Shown piece by piece: positions 41,457-53,028 of a stretch of 64,000 nt of DNA. Positions within the stretch are counted from its first letter, which is position 1. Every line of letters starts with the position of its first letter. The DNA comes from Pseudomonas nicosulfuronedens (GTDB taxonomy: Bacteria; Pseudomonadota; Gammaproteobacteria; Pseudomonadales; Pseudomonadaceae): NCBI RefSeq assembly GCF_005877905.1, contig NZ_SWDV01000019.1, forward strand, positions 100,942-164,941, read 5' to 3'. Under the pieces are notes generated by a model that worked only from the letters and a program-made list of their open reading frames with translations, did no database searches and had not been told where the DNA came from. A program made the position numbers and the translations under genes.

Positions 41457-42149
41457 ATGAATAGCGCTGAAGTGCTGGCCACCGTGGATATCGTGGCGCT
41501 GCGCCTGCACCCCGAGCGCGGGTTGGAGCTGCTGCTGATCCGTCGCGCCCAGGCGCCATTCGAAGGCCAGTGGGCGCTGCCTGGTGTGCTGATCAATGGC
41601 CGCTGCGCCGACCATGGCCTGGACGATGCCGCCCTGCGCGCATTGCGCGAGAAGGCGCGGGTGCAGCCGGCCTACATGGAGCAGGTGGCCACGGTGGGCA
41701 ACGCCGTGCGCGACCCGCGTGGTTGGTCACTGAGCGTGTTCTACCTCGTGCTGGTGGCGCCTGACACCGAGCTGGCCGCCGGCGATCTGGATTTCGTGCC
41801 GCTGGATGCCGTGCGCGGTGAGCGCTTTGCCTTGCCCTTCGACCACACCCAGCTGGTGCAGCAGGCCTGCGAGCGGTTGGCGGGCAAGTCGGTGTACAGC
41901 GCGTTGCCGCTGCATCTGCTGCCGGAACGCTTCACCGTGGCGGAGGCGCTGAAGGCCTTCGAGTGGTCCATCGGCGAGGAAATCCAGCACTCCAGCCTGC
42001 GCGGAAGGCTGGAGCGGATGAAGGCGGCGGGCTGGGTGGAAGACACCGGTGAGCGCCACCAGCCGCCGATGGGGCGGCCGCAGCATGTCCTGCGCTTCAC
42101 ACCGCAGGGGGATGGGGCGTTCGTGTTTGATCGGAGTTTGTTGGTTTAG
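41457..42149 (+). CDS. nrtR: NrtR, Nudix-related transcriptional regulator of NAD salvage
   Basis: 230 aa: N-terminal Nudix-like domain and C-terminal winged helix (FEWSIGEEIQHSSLRGRLERMKAAGWVEDTGE). The Nudix box is degenerate: where GX5EX7REUXEEXGU is expected it reads RALREKARVQ, with the catalytic glutamate pair missing, so it should bind but not hydrolyse ADP-ribose-type ligands. NrtR repressors sense ADP-ribose and control NAD genes. AAGGAG and GAGGAG lie just upstream. Divergent from pncA-pncB-nadE. Confidence 0.92.
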   Translation: MNSAEVLATVDIVALRLHPERGLELLLIRRAQAPFEGQWALPGVLINGRCADHGLDDAALRALREKARVQPAYMEQVATVGNAVRDPRGWSLSVFYLVLVAPDTELAAGDLDFVPLDAVRGERFALPFDHTQLVQQACERLAGKSVYSALPLHLLPERFTVAEALKAFEWSIGEEIQHSSLRGRLERMKAAGWVEDTGERHQPPMGRPQHVLRFTPQGDGAFVFDRSLLV

Positions 42150-42192
42150 GTGTTTTCGGGGCAGTGCGGAGTTGGGCTTTCCCTCTTCCCAG

Positions 42193-42307
42193 CCCTCTCC
42201 CTGAAGGGAGAGGGAGCCGTTCGGCTTGCGTGGATAGCGGGAAGTCAGCCGGCGAGCTCTGAACGGCCCGAATGCACGGACAGTCCCCTCTCCCTTCAGG
42301 GAGAGGG
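42193..42307. repeat. Composite palindromic element 1 (MITE/REP-like)
   Basis: Two 22-bp palindromes (arms CCCTCTCCCT/AGGGAGAGGG; centre GA in the first, TC in the second) at 42193-42214 and 42286-42307, in inverted orientation, flanking a ~71-bp core that contains TCAGCCGGC. Lies between nrtR and the convergent LysR gene. Confidence 0.75.
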
Positions 42308-42339
42308 TTAGAGAGAGGGGGCTCGCCGTCGCACAGAAA

Positions 42340-43233
42340 CTACCCCTCCATCCGCTCCCCAATCCATTCCACGAACGCCCTGACCTTGGGCACCGCCGCC
42401 GCATGCTCGGGGTACGCCAGGTAATAGCCGCTGCGGCTTTCCAGCCCGTGCTCCCAGGCAATCACCAGCTTGCCCTCGCTCAGTTCCTCTTCCACCAGGA
42501 AGCGCGGCAGCAGCGCCACGCCGCAGCCGGCCTGGGCGGCGCGAATGCACATGTAGAAGGTATCGAAGCGCGGCCCGTGGTAGCTGTGCTCGCTGTGCTG
42601 GCCGAGGCTCAGGAACCATTCGTGCCAGGCTTCCTGGCGCGTGGCGTTCTGCAGCAGGACCAGGTCGGCCAGTTGCGTCGGCTTGGTCAGCGGTTGCGCC
42701 GGCAGGATCGCCGGTGAACAGACCGGCACCATTTCTTCGCCGAATAGCGCCACACACTCCGCGCCGGGCAAGGTGGCGGCGCCGAAGAAGAAGGCGATAT
42801 CGCAGCGCGACTGCAGCAGGTCGCCCGGTTCCAGTTCCTGGCGCAGGTCCAGGTGGATGTTCGGGTGGCGATGGCGCCAGCCGTTCAGCCGCGGGATCAG
42901 CCAGCGCGCGCCGAAGGTCGGCGGCGTCGCCACGCGCAGCACTTCGGTCTCGCCACCATAGGACAGCAGATAGTGGGTGGACATCTCCACCTGCGTGAGG
43001 ATCTTGCGCACCTCCACCAGGTACAGGTCGCCCGCCGGAGTCAGTTGCAGGCGCCGGCGTACGCGGCGGAACAGCAGGTGCTGGAGCATCTCCTCCAGCT
43101 GCGCCACCTGCTTGCTGACCGCACTCTGGGTCAGGTTCAGCTCTTCGGAAGCACGGGTGAAACTCAGGTGCCGCGCCACCGCTTCGAAGCATTGCAGGGC
43201 GGTCATGGACGGCAGGTGGCGTTTGCTCAGCAT
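42340..43233 (-). CDS. amaR: LysR-family regulator of the ama genes
   Basis: 297 aa. N-terminal winged HTH (MTALQCFEAVARHLSFTRASEELNLTQSAVSKQVAQLEE in pieces) and a LysR substrate domain. The GcvA-like organisation and position directly divergent from amaB match AmaR of P. aeruginosa, which activates amaAB in lysine catabolism. The inducer is expected to be a pathway intermediate; not visible in sequence. The 120-bp divergent region should hold its binding site. Confidence 0.8.
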   Translation of the reverse strand: MLSKRHLPSMTALQCFEAVARHLSFTRASEELNLTQSAVSKQVAQLEEMLQHLLFRRVRRRLQLTPAGDLYLVEVRKILTQVEMSTHYLLSYGGETEVLRVATPPTFGARWLIPRLNGWRHRHPNIHLDLRQELEPGDLLQSRCDIAFFFGAATLPGAECVALFGEEMVPVCSPAILPAQPLTKPTQLADLVLLQNATRQEAWHEWFLSLGQHSEHSYHGPRFDTFYMCIRAAQAGCGVALLPRFLVEEELSEGKLVIAWEHGLESRSGYYLAYPEHAAAVPKVRAFVEWIGERMEG

Positions 43234-43353
43234 GGCGGGCAGTTCATGAATTTACGGAATGATGTGCATAGGAAACGTCGTTTGTTGTGCCCAGGCAAGC
43301 CAGTTATTACTTCCGGCATTCCATAAGGTCATCTGAAACGAACTGGAGTCCGC

Positions 43354-44844
43354 ATGATTTCCGCACTGCTCGAATCCCTTGGCGTCGACACACGCCTGGT
43401 CACCGGTGGCGATCAGGTCATCCACTCTCCCATCGACGGCAGCCGCCTGGGCGTCGTCCGCCTGGAAAGCGCCGCCGAGGTGGAGCAGAAGATCGGCCGC
43501 GCCACCCACGCCTTCGACGCCTGGCGCAAGGTGCCGGCGCCGCGCCGTGGCGAACTGGTGCGGCTATTCGGCGAAGAGCTGCGGGCGAGCAAGGCGGCGC
43601 TGGGCGAGCTGGTGTCCTGGGAGGCCGGCAAGATCACCCAGGAAGGCCAGGGCGAAGTGCAGGAGATGATCGACATCTGCGACTTCGCGGTCGGCCTGTC
43701 GCGCCAGCTCTATGGCCTGACCATCGCTTCCGAGCGCCCCGGCCACCACATGCGCGAGACCTGGCACCCGCTGGGTGTGGTCGGCGTCATCAGCGCCTTC
43801 AACTTCCCGGTTGCCGTCTGGTCGTGGAACACCGCGCTGGCGCTGGTCTGCGGCAACTCGGTGGTGTGGAAGCCGTCGGAGAAGACCCCGCTCACCGCAC
43901 TGGCCTGCCAGGCACTGTTCGAGCGTGCACTGAAGAAATTCGGCGATGCGCCGGAGTACCTGAGCCAGGTGGTGATCGGCGATCGCAGTGCTGGCGAAGC
44001 GCTGGTGGACGACGTGCGCGTCGCCCTGGTCAGCGCTACCGGCAGCACCCGCATGGGCCGCGAAGTCGGCCCTCGCGTGGCGGCCCGTTTCGGTCGCAGC
44101 ATCCTCGAACTGGGTGGCAACAATGCGATGGTCCTGGCGCCCAGTGCCGACCTCGACATGGCCGTGCGCGCCGTGCTGTTCAGCGCCGTCGGCACCGCTG
44201 GCCAGCGCTGCACTACCTTGCGCCGGTTGATCGCCCACGAGTCGGTGAAGGACGAGTTCGTCAGTCGCCTGAAGACGGCTTATTCCAAGGTGCGCATCGG
44301 TCATCCGCTGGAAGGCAACCTGGTCGGTCCGCTGATTGACGAGCGCAGCTTCCTGGCCATGCAGGGAGCGCTGGAGCAGGCGCGTGGCGAGGGCGGCGTG
44401 GTGTTCGGCGGCGAGCGCCAACTGGCCGAGCAGTTCCCCGAGGCCTATTACGTGTCGCCGGCCATTGTCGAGATGCCCGAGCAGAGCGATGTGGTGCGCA
44501 GCGAGACCTTCGCACCGATCCTCTACGTGGTGCCCTACAAGGACTTCAACGACGCGGTGGCGCTGAACAATGGCGTGCCGCAGGGCCTGTCGTCGTGCAT
44601 CTTCACCACCGACCTGCGCGAGGCCGAGACTTTCATCTCGGCGGTGGGCAGCGACTGCGGCATCGCCAACGTCAACATCGGCCCCAGCGGTGCGGAGATT
44701 GGTGGCGCCTTCGGTGGCGAGAAGGAAACCGGCGGCGGCCGCGAGTCCGGCTCCGACGCCTGGAAGGGCTACATGCGCCGGCAGACCAACACCGTGAACT
44801 ACTCGCGGGAACTGCCGCTGGCCCAGGGCATAGTCTTCGATTGA
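43354..44844 (+). CDS. amaB: AmaB, delta1-piperideine-6-carboxylate (aminoadipate semialdehyde) dehydrogenase
   Basis: 496 aa aldehyde dehydrogenase. Catalytic E252 (LELGGNNAM) and C286 (GTAGQRCTTLRR) are 34 residues apart as expected; NAD-binding FNFPVAVWSWN and WKPSEKTPLTA. Similar to the antiquitin/AmaB branch, which oxidises aminoadipate semialdehyde (P6C) to 2-aminoadipate. GGAG precedes ATG 43354. Divergent from amaR, followed by amaA after a 262-bp gap holding a repeat element. Confidence 0.9.
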   Translation: MISALLESLGVDTRLVTGGDQVIHSPIDGSRLGVVRLESAAEVEQKIGRATHAFDAWRKVPAPRRGELVRLFGEELRASKAALGELVSWEAGKITQEGQGEVQEMIDICDFAVGLSRQLYGLTIASERPGHHMRETWHPLGVVGVISAFNFPVAVWSWNTALALVCGNSVVWKPSEKTPLTALACQALFERALKKFGDAPEYLSQVVIGDRSAGEALVDDVRVALVSATGSTRMGREVGPRVAARFGRSILELGGNNAMVLAPSADLDMAVRAVLFSAVGTAGQRCTTLRRLIAHESVKDEFVSRLKTAYSKVRIGHPLEGNLVGPLIDERSFLAMQGALEQARGEGGVVFGGERQLAEQFPEAYYVSPAIVEMPEQSDVVRSETFAPILYVVPYKDFNDAVALNNGVPQGLSSCIFTTDLREAETFISAVGSDCGIANVNIGPSGAEIGGAFGGEKETGGGRESGSDAWKGYMRRQTNTVNYSRELPLAQGIVFD

Positions 44845-44909
44845 TGCCGGTTGTTGTTGGAACAGCTGCCTTCGTTTGGAACTCGGTGCCTGAGGCGCCC
44901 TCTCCCTAA

Positions 44910-45002
44910 CCCTCTCCCTGAAGGGAGAGGGGACCGTACGTCGCAGGTTGAAATATCGACATCAGCCGGCACGGACAACTCCCTCTCCCTTCAGGGAGAG
45001 GG
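44910..45002. repeat. Composite palindromic element 2 (MITE/REP-like, 93 bp)
   Basis: Best-preserved copy. Both 22-bp end palindromes (44910-44931, 44981-45002) flank a 49-bp core beginning GACCGT and containing GCAGGTTGAAA and TCAGCCGGCACGG. The core is shared with element 3 at 52 kb. It separates amaB from amaA. Confidence 0.8.
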
Positions 45003-45106
45003 CGGGGGAGAGGGCCGGGCCTGATGCCAGGCTTTCACGGTACGAACGAGCCCATAGGGCCGCTGTACAGAGTCATTCACAAAGGTTCGCGTAGAAGGAT
45101 CGCTGG

Positions 45107-46390
45107 ATGTCGCTTCGCCAAGAGTGTCTGTGGGAATACCTGACGCCCGACTGCCCGGAAGCCCCGGAGCTGCGTGGGGATCGCAAGGTCGACGTGTGTG
45201 TCATCGGCGCGGGCTTCACGGGCCTGTCTGCCGCGCTGCACCTGCTGGAACGGGACCAGACAGTCTGCGTGCTGGAGGCCCACACCACCGGGCACGGCGG
45301 TTCAGGGCGCAATGTCGGGCTGGTCAATGCCGGCCTGTGGATTCCCCCGGACGAGATCGAGGCAGGCATGGGCGCGGAGGTCGGCCAGCGGGTCAATCGC
45401 ATGCTCGGCAACGCTCCCTCGCTGGTGTTCTCCTTGATCGACCACTACGGCATCGACTGCCAGGCACGCCGCGAAGGCACGCTGCACATGGCGCACAACG
45501 CCCGCGGTCTGGCCGACCTGCGCAGCCGCTGCGAGCAGTGGAGCCGCCGTGGTGCCCCGGTGGAGTTGCTCACCGGCACCGACTGCGAGCAGGCCTGTGG
45601 CACCGACAAGATTGCGGGAGCGCTGCTCGATCGCCGCGCCGGTACGCTCAACCCCATGGCTTACGTCAGCGGCCTCGCCCGCGCAGTGGTCGGCCTGGGC
45701 GGCGAGCTATACCACCATTCCCCGGTGGTCGGCCTGGTGCGCATGGGCAGCGCATGGAACGTGATAACCGCCGGTGGCGTCGTGACCGCCGACAAGGTGG
45801 TGATCGCCTCCAGCGCCTACACCGAGGGCGAGTGGACGCAATTGCGCCGCACCTTCTTCCCTGGCTACTACTACCAGGTCGCCTCCCGCCCGCTGGAGGG
45901 CGCCGAGGCCGCGCGCATCCTGCCGGGCGGGCAGGGCTCCTGGGATACCCGCCAGGTGCTCAGCAGCATCCGCCGCGATGCCGATGGCCGCCTGCTGCTC
46001 GGCAGCCTGGGCAAGGGCACCGGCAAGCCGGCGTGGTTCCTCAAGAGCTGGGCGGACCGCATCCAGCAGCACTACTTCCCGAAGCTGGGCAAGGTGGACT
46101 GGGAGTTCACCTGGACCGGTTGCATCGACTTCACCCCCGACCACCTCATGCGCCTGTTCGAGCCGGCGCCGGGGCTGGTCGCCATGAGCGGCTACAACGG
46201 TCGTGGCGTCACCACCGGCACGGTGGTGGGCAAGGCCTTTGCCGACTTCCTGCTGGACGGTGACGCCAGCGCCTTGCCGATGCCGCTCAGGCCCATGGAG
46301 GAAATCTCCGCCGTGGGCCTGCGCAGCTGTCTGTACGAAGCCGGCTTCTCCCTCTACCACGCCGGGCAATGCCTGCGGGTGGTGATCTGA
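45107..46390 (+). CDS. amaA: AmaA, L-pipecolate oxidase
   Basis: 427-aa FAD-dependent oxidase of the DAO family. Dinucleotide motif VDVCVIGAGFTGLSAALHL near residues 28-46, E-box residue in VLEAHTTGHGGSGRN, and C-terminal GYNGRGVTTGTVVGKAFADFL. Length and context match P. putida AmaA, which oxidises L-pipecolate to delta1-piperideine-6-carboxylate, the AmaB substrate. A short hairpin (46403-46421) follows. Confidence 0.88.
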   Translation: MSLRQECLWEYLTPDCPEAPELRGDRKVDVCVIGAGFTGLSAALHLLERDQTVCVLEAHTTGHGGSGRNVGLVNAGLWIPPDEIEAGMGAEVGQRVNRMLGNAPSLVFSLIDHYGIDCQARREGTLHMAHNARGLADLRSRCEQWSRRGAPVELLTGTDCEQACGTDKIAGALLDRRAGTLNPMAYVSGLARAVVGLGGELYHHSPVVGLVRMGSAWNVITAGGVVTADKVVIASSAYTEGEWTQLRRTFFPGYYYQVASRPLEGAEAARILPGGQGSWDTRQVLSSIRRDADGRLLLGSLGKGTGKPAWFLKSWADRIQQHYFPKLGKVDWEFTWTGCIDFTPDHLMRLFEPAPGLVAMSGYNGRGVTTGTVVGKAFADFLLDGDASALPMPLRPMEEISAVGLRSCLYEAGFSLYHAGQCLRVVI

Positions 46391-46402
46391 GATCGTGCAG
46401 AG

Positions 46403-46421
46403 CGGGGCGGGCACCGCCCCG
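46403..46421. terminator. Hairpin after amaA
   Basis: 8-bp stem CGGGGCGG/CCGCCCCG with GCA loop, 12 nt after the stop, then GTTTGACC. A possible weak terminator. Confidence 0.5.
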
Positions 46422-46576
46422 GTTTGACCCACCCACGCTCGCTGCACTTTCGTCTAGCCTCTTATGGTGCGTTACCCCGACGGGTCTGCACCGCGGATGT
46501 GCAGTTCGGTGACAGCGATGGTTACGGTTGGGGTTGCGCCTGTGGTGGCTGGAAAAAGCCAGCTCACGGGAAGATT

Positions 46577-46629
46577 GGTTGCACCCTTTTGCCTGCTTGG
46601 TTGCACCTTTTGCTTTCAGTGGGTTGCAC
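46577..46629 (+). promoter_or_regulatory. Candidate enhancer: three GGTTGCAC repeats
   Basis: GGTTGCAC at 46577, 46599 and 46622, i.e. 22 and 23 bp apart (two helical turns, same face). The first two continue into CC(C)TTTTGC. They lie 70-125 bp upstream of the -24 element, a normal enhancer distance. The activator is not identified; an NtrC-type (GCACC half-site) protein is possible. Confidence 0.55.
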
Positions 46630-46699
46630 GTGTCTAGCACTTGATGTCTGCCAGCTCGGGCTGTTTTCGCTGTAGGACTTGGTTAATAACAAAAACGAA

Positions 46700-46715
46700 T
46701 GGCACGCCGCTTGCT
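46700..46715 (+). promoter_or_regulatory. Sigma-54 (RpoN) promoter of the ABC importer
   Basis: TGGCACG-N4-TTGCT, an exact match to the -24/-12 consensus (TGGCACG-N4-TTGCW), with GG at 46701-46702 and GC at 46713-46714. About 88 nt before the binding-protein ATG. Confidence 0.88.
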
Positions 46716-46802
46716 GTCGATAACTCGCTGAATCGCTTAAACGAGAAATCGCCAACAAGACCTACAACGCGCCATTACAAAAACCCTCAGGAGCAAAACT
46801 CC

Positions 46803-47939
46803 ATGTCGCAGAAGATTTTCAGAAAAGGCTTTCTGGCTCTGGCGGTCACCACCGCACTGGGCATGTCTTCCGTAGTACAGGCCGATGTCGTTATCGGGGT
46901 CGCAGGACCGCATACCGGGGCCAACGCCTCGTTCGGGGAACAGTACTGGCGTGGGGCTAGCCAGGCCGCGGAAGACATCAACGCCGCCGGTGGTATCAAT
47001 GGCGAGAAGATCAAACTGGTGAAGGCGGACGACGCCTGCGAACCGAAACAGGCCGTGGCCGTGGCCAACCGCCTGGTCGACCAGGACAAGGCGGTCGCCG
47101 TGGTCGGCCACTTCTGCTCCTCCTCCACCATCCCCGCCTCGGAGGTCTACGACGAGGCCGGCGTCATCGCCATCACCCCCGGCTCCACCAACCCGCAGGT
47201 CACCGAGCGCGGCCTCTCCGGCATGTTCCGCATGTGCGGCCGTGACGACCAGCAGGGCGTGGTCGCCGGCGATTACATCGTCGACGTGCTGAAGGCCAAG
47301 AAAGTCGCGGTGATCCACGACAAGGACACCTACGGCCAGGGCCTGGCGGATGCCACCCGTGCGCAGCTGAACAAGCGCGGCGTGAAGGAAGTGCTGTACG
47401 AAGGTCTGACCCGTGGCGAGAAGGACTTCAACGCCCTGGTCACCAAGATCCGCGCCTCGGGCGCAGAGGTCGTCTACTTCGGCGGCCTGCACCCGGAAGC
47501 CGGCCCGCTGGTCCGTCAGATGCGCGAACAGGGCCTGACCGCCAAGTTCATGTCCGACGACGGCATCGTTACCGACGAACTGGTCACCACTGCTGGCGGC
47601 CCGCAATACGTCAAGGGCGTGCTGATGACCTTCGGCGCCGACCCGCGCCTGATCCCGGACGGCAAGGCCGTGGTGGAGAAATTCCGCGCCAACGGCTTCG
47701 AGCCCGAGGGTTACACCCTCTACGCCTACTCTTCGGTGCAGGCCCTGGCCGCCGCCTTCAATGGCGCGGGCAAGACCGACCCGGCCAAGGCCAGCGCCTG
47801 GCTGAAGGCCAACCCGGTGCAGACCGTGATGGGCAAGAAGGAATGGGACACGAAGGGCGACCTGAAAGTCTCCGACTACGTGGTCTACGAGTGGGACGAC
47901 AAGGGCAAGTACCACCAGCTCGACGCAATGAAGAAGTAA
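46803..47939 (+). CDS. LIV-type ABC importer, periplasmic substrate-binding protein
   Basis: 378 aa. Signal peptide cleaved near VVQA|DVVIGVAGP. Type I periplasmic-binding fold (LivK/LivJ, Peripla_BP_6): GPHTGANASFGEQYWRGASQAAEDINAAGGINGEKI in pieces, VVGHFCSSSTIPASEVYDEAGVIAITPGSTNP. A full LivHMGF set follows. The real substrate is not evident; proximity to amaA/amaB suggests an amino acid such as a lysine-derived imino acid, which is inference. A stable hairpin after the stop may boost its expression over the membrane genes. Confidence 0.9.
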   Translation: MSQKIFRKGFLALAVTTALGMSSVVQADVVIGVAGPHTGANASFGEQYWRGASQAAEDINAAGGINGEKIKLVKADDACEPKQAVAVANRLVDQDKAVAVVGHFCSSSTIPASEVYDEAGVIAITPGSTNPQVTERGLSGMFRMCGRDDQQGVVAGDYIVDVLKAKKVAVIHDKDTYGQGLADATRAQLNKRGVKEVLYEGLTRGEKDFNALVTKIRASGAEVVYFGGLHPEAGPLVRQMREQGLTAKFMSDDGIVTDELVTTAGGPQYVKGVLMTFGADPRLIPDGKAVVEKFRANGFEPEGYTLYAYSSVQALAAAFNGAGKTDPAKASAWLKANPVQTVMGKKEWDTKGDLKVSDYVVYEWDDKGKYHQLDAMKK

Positions 47940-47953
47940 TCACCGCCTGACCG

Positions 47954-47980
47954 GCCGGCGCCGCTACCCGCGGCGCCGGC
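47954..47980. promoter_or_regulatory. Intra-operon hairpin after binding-protein gene
   Basis: Perfect 11-bp stem GCCGGCGCCGC/GCGGCGCCGGC with TACCC loop, 14 nt after the stop and 79 nt before the permease start. Typical site for transcript stabilisation or partial termination. Confidence 0.6.
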
Positions 47981-48058
47981 TTCCCCGCAGGTTGACGAAA
48001 CGCGCGCAGCTGGTCACGAGCCGGTGATTGCGCGAGCCGTCCGCCTTTCCTGCCCAGC

Positions 48059-48991
<933 letters not shown>

Positions 48992-48993
48992 GC

Positions 48994-50294
<1,301 letters not shown>

Positions 50295-50298
<4 letters not shown>

Positions 50299-51166
50299 GC
50301 GGTGACAAGATCCTCAGCGTCGAGCACCTGATGATGCATTTCGGCGGCATCAAGGCGCTCAACGACGTCAACCTCGACGTGGAGCGCGGCTCCATTACCG
50401 CGCTGATCGGCCCCAACGGCGCCGGCAAGACCACCGTGTTCAACTGCCTCACCGGTTTCTACAAGGCCACCGGCGGCAACATCCTGCTCAACACCCAGGG
50501 CGGCACCACCGACGTCATCAAGGTGCTCGGCCAGCCGTTCCAGGGCGGCGACTTCGTCAATCCGGCGCAATTCGGCAACCGCCTCTACTACAAGATGTTC
50601 GGCGGTACCCACCTGGTGAACCGCGCCGGCCTGGCGCGTACCTTCCAGAACATCCGGCTGTTCCGCGAGATGTCGGTGGTGGAGAACCTGCTGGTGGCCC
50701 AGCACATGTTCGTCAACCGCAACCTCATCGCCGGCGTGCTCAACACTCCCGGCTACCGTCGAGCGGAAAGCGAAGCGCTGGACCACGCCTTCTACTGGCT
50801 GGAAGTGGTGGACCTGGTGGATTGCGCCAACCGCCTGGCCGGCGAGATGTCCTACGGGCAGCAGCGCCGCCTGGAGATCGCCCGCGCCATGTGCACCCGA
50901 CCGGAGTTGATCTGCCTCGACGAACCGGCTGCCGGCCTCAACCCCGCGGAAACCCAGGCGCTGGCGCGCATCGTCCGCTACCTGCGCGACCACCACGGCA
51001 TCACCGTGCTGCTGATCGAGCACGACATGGGCATGGTGATGAACATCTCCGACCACATCATCGTGCTCGACCACGGCGTGGTCATCGCCCGTGGCGCACC
51101 GGACGAGATCCGCCACAACGAGAAAGTGATCGCCGCCTATCTCGGCGCAGACGAAGAGGAGTTGGC

Positions 51167-51170
<4 letters not shown>
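50295..51170 (+). CDS. livG: LIV-type ABC importer ATPase, LivG-like
   Basis: 291 aa. Walker A GPNGAGKTT, LivG-type insertion after strand 3, signature MSYGQQRRLEIARAM, Walker B LICLDEPAAGLNP, H-loop IEHDMGMVM. Overlaps livM by 4 nt and livF by 4 nt, so the set is translationally coupled. Confidence 0.94.
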
Positions 51171-51883
<713 letters not shown>

Positions 51884-51947
51884 TGCTCCGCTGAGAATGG
51901 GGCCGGGTTCGCTTCTGATCGACACGGGAGCCGCCGGTCGCCTCCCA

Positions 51948-52064
51948 CCCTCTCCCTAACCCTGGCTACGCGCCCCGCTCCGAAGGGAGAGGGGACCGTT
52001 CGGTGCAGGTTGAAACCTTGATGTCAGCCGGCACGGGCGGCTCCCTCTCCCTTCAGGGAGAGGG
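51948..52064. repeat. Composite palindromic element 3 (MITE/REP-like, one end altered)
   Basis: Right palindrome intact (52043-52064). The core (GACCGT, GCAGGTTGAAA, TCAGCCGGCACGG) matches element 2. The left palindrome is interrupted by about 18 bp of unrelated sequence (GGCTACGCGCCCCGCTCC region, 51964-51981). Located between livF and the cyclodeaminase-family gene. Confidence 0.75.
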
Positions 52065-52104
52065 CAGGGGAGAGGGGCTTTCAACTCTGCCGTACGAGGC
52101 CCCC

Positions 52105-53028
52105 ATGCATGACCTTAAATTCCTCACCAACGCCGACGTTGCCCAGCGCCTGGGTTATCCCCAGTTGATCGAAGCCCTGCGCATCGGCCTTGCCAGCGAA
52201 TGCGAAGCCCCGGTACGCGGCTGCCACGAACTGCCCGACAACGCCTCACTACTGACCATGCCGGTGTGGCGGCCGGGGCAGGACATCGGTGTGAAGCTGG
52301 TGACCGTGTTCCCCAATAACGGCGCGAAGAACCTGCCGGCGGTGGCCGCGCTGTTCTGCCTGTTCGATGGCGAAACCGGCCACCCGCTGGCGATGCTCGA
52401 AGCCTCGGAAATGACTGCGCGGCGCACCGCCTGCACCTCCGCGTTGGCCGCCGATTACCTGGTGCGCCGCGACGCACGGCGGCTGCTGATCGTCGGCAGC
52501 GGCACCCTGGCGCCACACATGGTCCGCGCCCACTGTTCGGTGCGCGAGTATGAGGACATTGCCCTCTGGGGCCGCCACGAAGAGAAAGCGAATGCGTTGG
52601 TAAAGCAGCTGCAGGACGAAGGCTATCCCGCCCACGCCTGCGTCGATCTGCGCGGTGCTGTGGCGGCGGCGGACTGCATCAGTTGCGTCACCACTTCCCG
52701 CGAGCCCATCGTCCACGGTGCCTGGCTGCGCTCGGGCTGCCACCTCGATCTGGTCGGTGCCTTTCTTCCCAGCATGCGCGAGACGGACAGCGAAGCCGTG
52801 CGCCGTGCGCGCATCGTCGTCGACACCCGCGAAGGAGCGCTGGAAGAGGCGGGCGATCTGCTGATTCCCCTGGGCGAGGGTGTGATCGACGAGAGCGCCA
52901 TCCACCACCAGCTGAGCGACCTGCTGCAAGGTCGTGGCGCCCGCAGGGACGATAGCGAGATCACCCTGTTCAAGTCCGTGGGTTATGCACTGGAAGACCT
53001 GATCGCGGCGCGTTTGCTCGTGCAGTGA
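52105..53028 (+). CDS. Ornithine cyclodeaminase / mu-crystallin family protein
   Basis: 307 aa from ATG 52105 (MHDLKFLTNADVAQRL); an in-frame ATG at 52003 lies inside the repeat. OCD/CRYM fold with GVKLVTVFPNN (substrate Lys), EASEMTARRTACTSALAADYL and the dinucleotide motif LLIVGSGTLAPHMVRAH, then HLDLVGAFLPSMRE and ITLFKSVGYALED. Family members are ornithine cyclodeaminases or NADPH ketimine (delta1-piperideine-2-carboxylate) reductases. Given amaA/amaB nearby, a ketimine reductase making L-pipecolate is an attractive inference. Confidence 0.85.
   Translation: MHDLKFLTNADVAQRLGYPQLIEALRIGLASECEAPVRGCHELPDNASLLTMPVWRPGQDIGVKLVTVFPNNGAKNLPAVAALFCLFDGETGHPLAMLEASEMTARRTACTSALAADYLVRRDARRLLIVGSGTLAPHMVRAHCSVREYEDIALWGRHEEKANALVKQLQDEGYPAHACVDLRGAVAAADCISCVTTSREPIVHGAWLRSGCHLDLVGAFLPSMRETDSEAVRRARIVVDTREGALEEAGDLLIPLGEGVIDESAIHHQLSDLLQGRGARRDDSEITLFKSVGYALEDLIAARLLVQ

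Larger units (their letters stand above)
46391..46802 (+). promoter_or_regulatory. 412-bp regulatory region ahead of the ABC importer
   Basis: No gene is seen here. It holds the amaA hairpin, a TGCAC-N7-GTGCA palindrome (46487-46503), three GGTTGCAC repeats (46577-46629), a sigma-54 promoter (46700-46715) and an AGGAG site (46789-46793) for the binding-protein gene. Confidence 0.7.
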
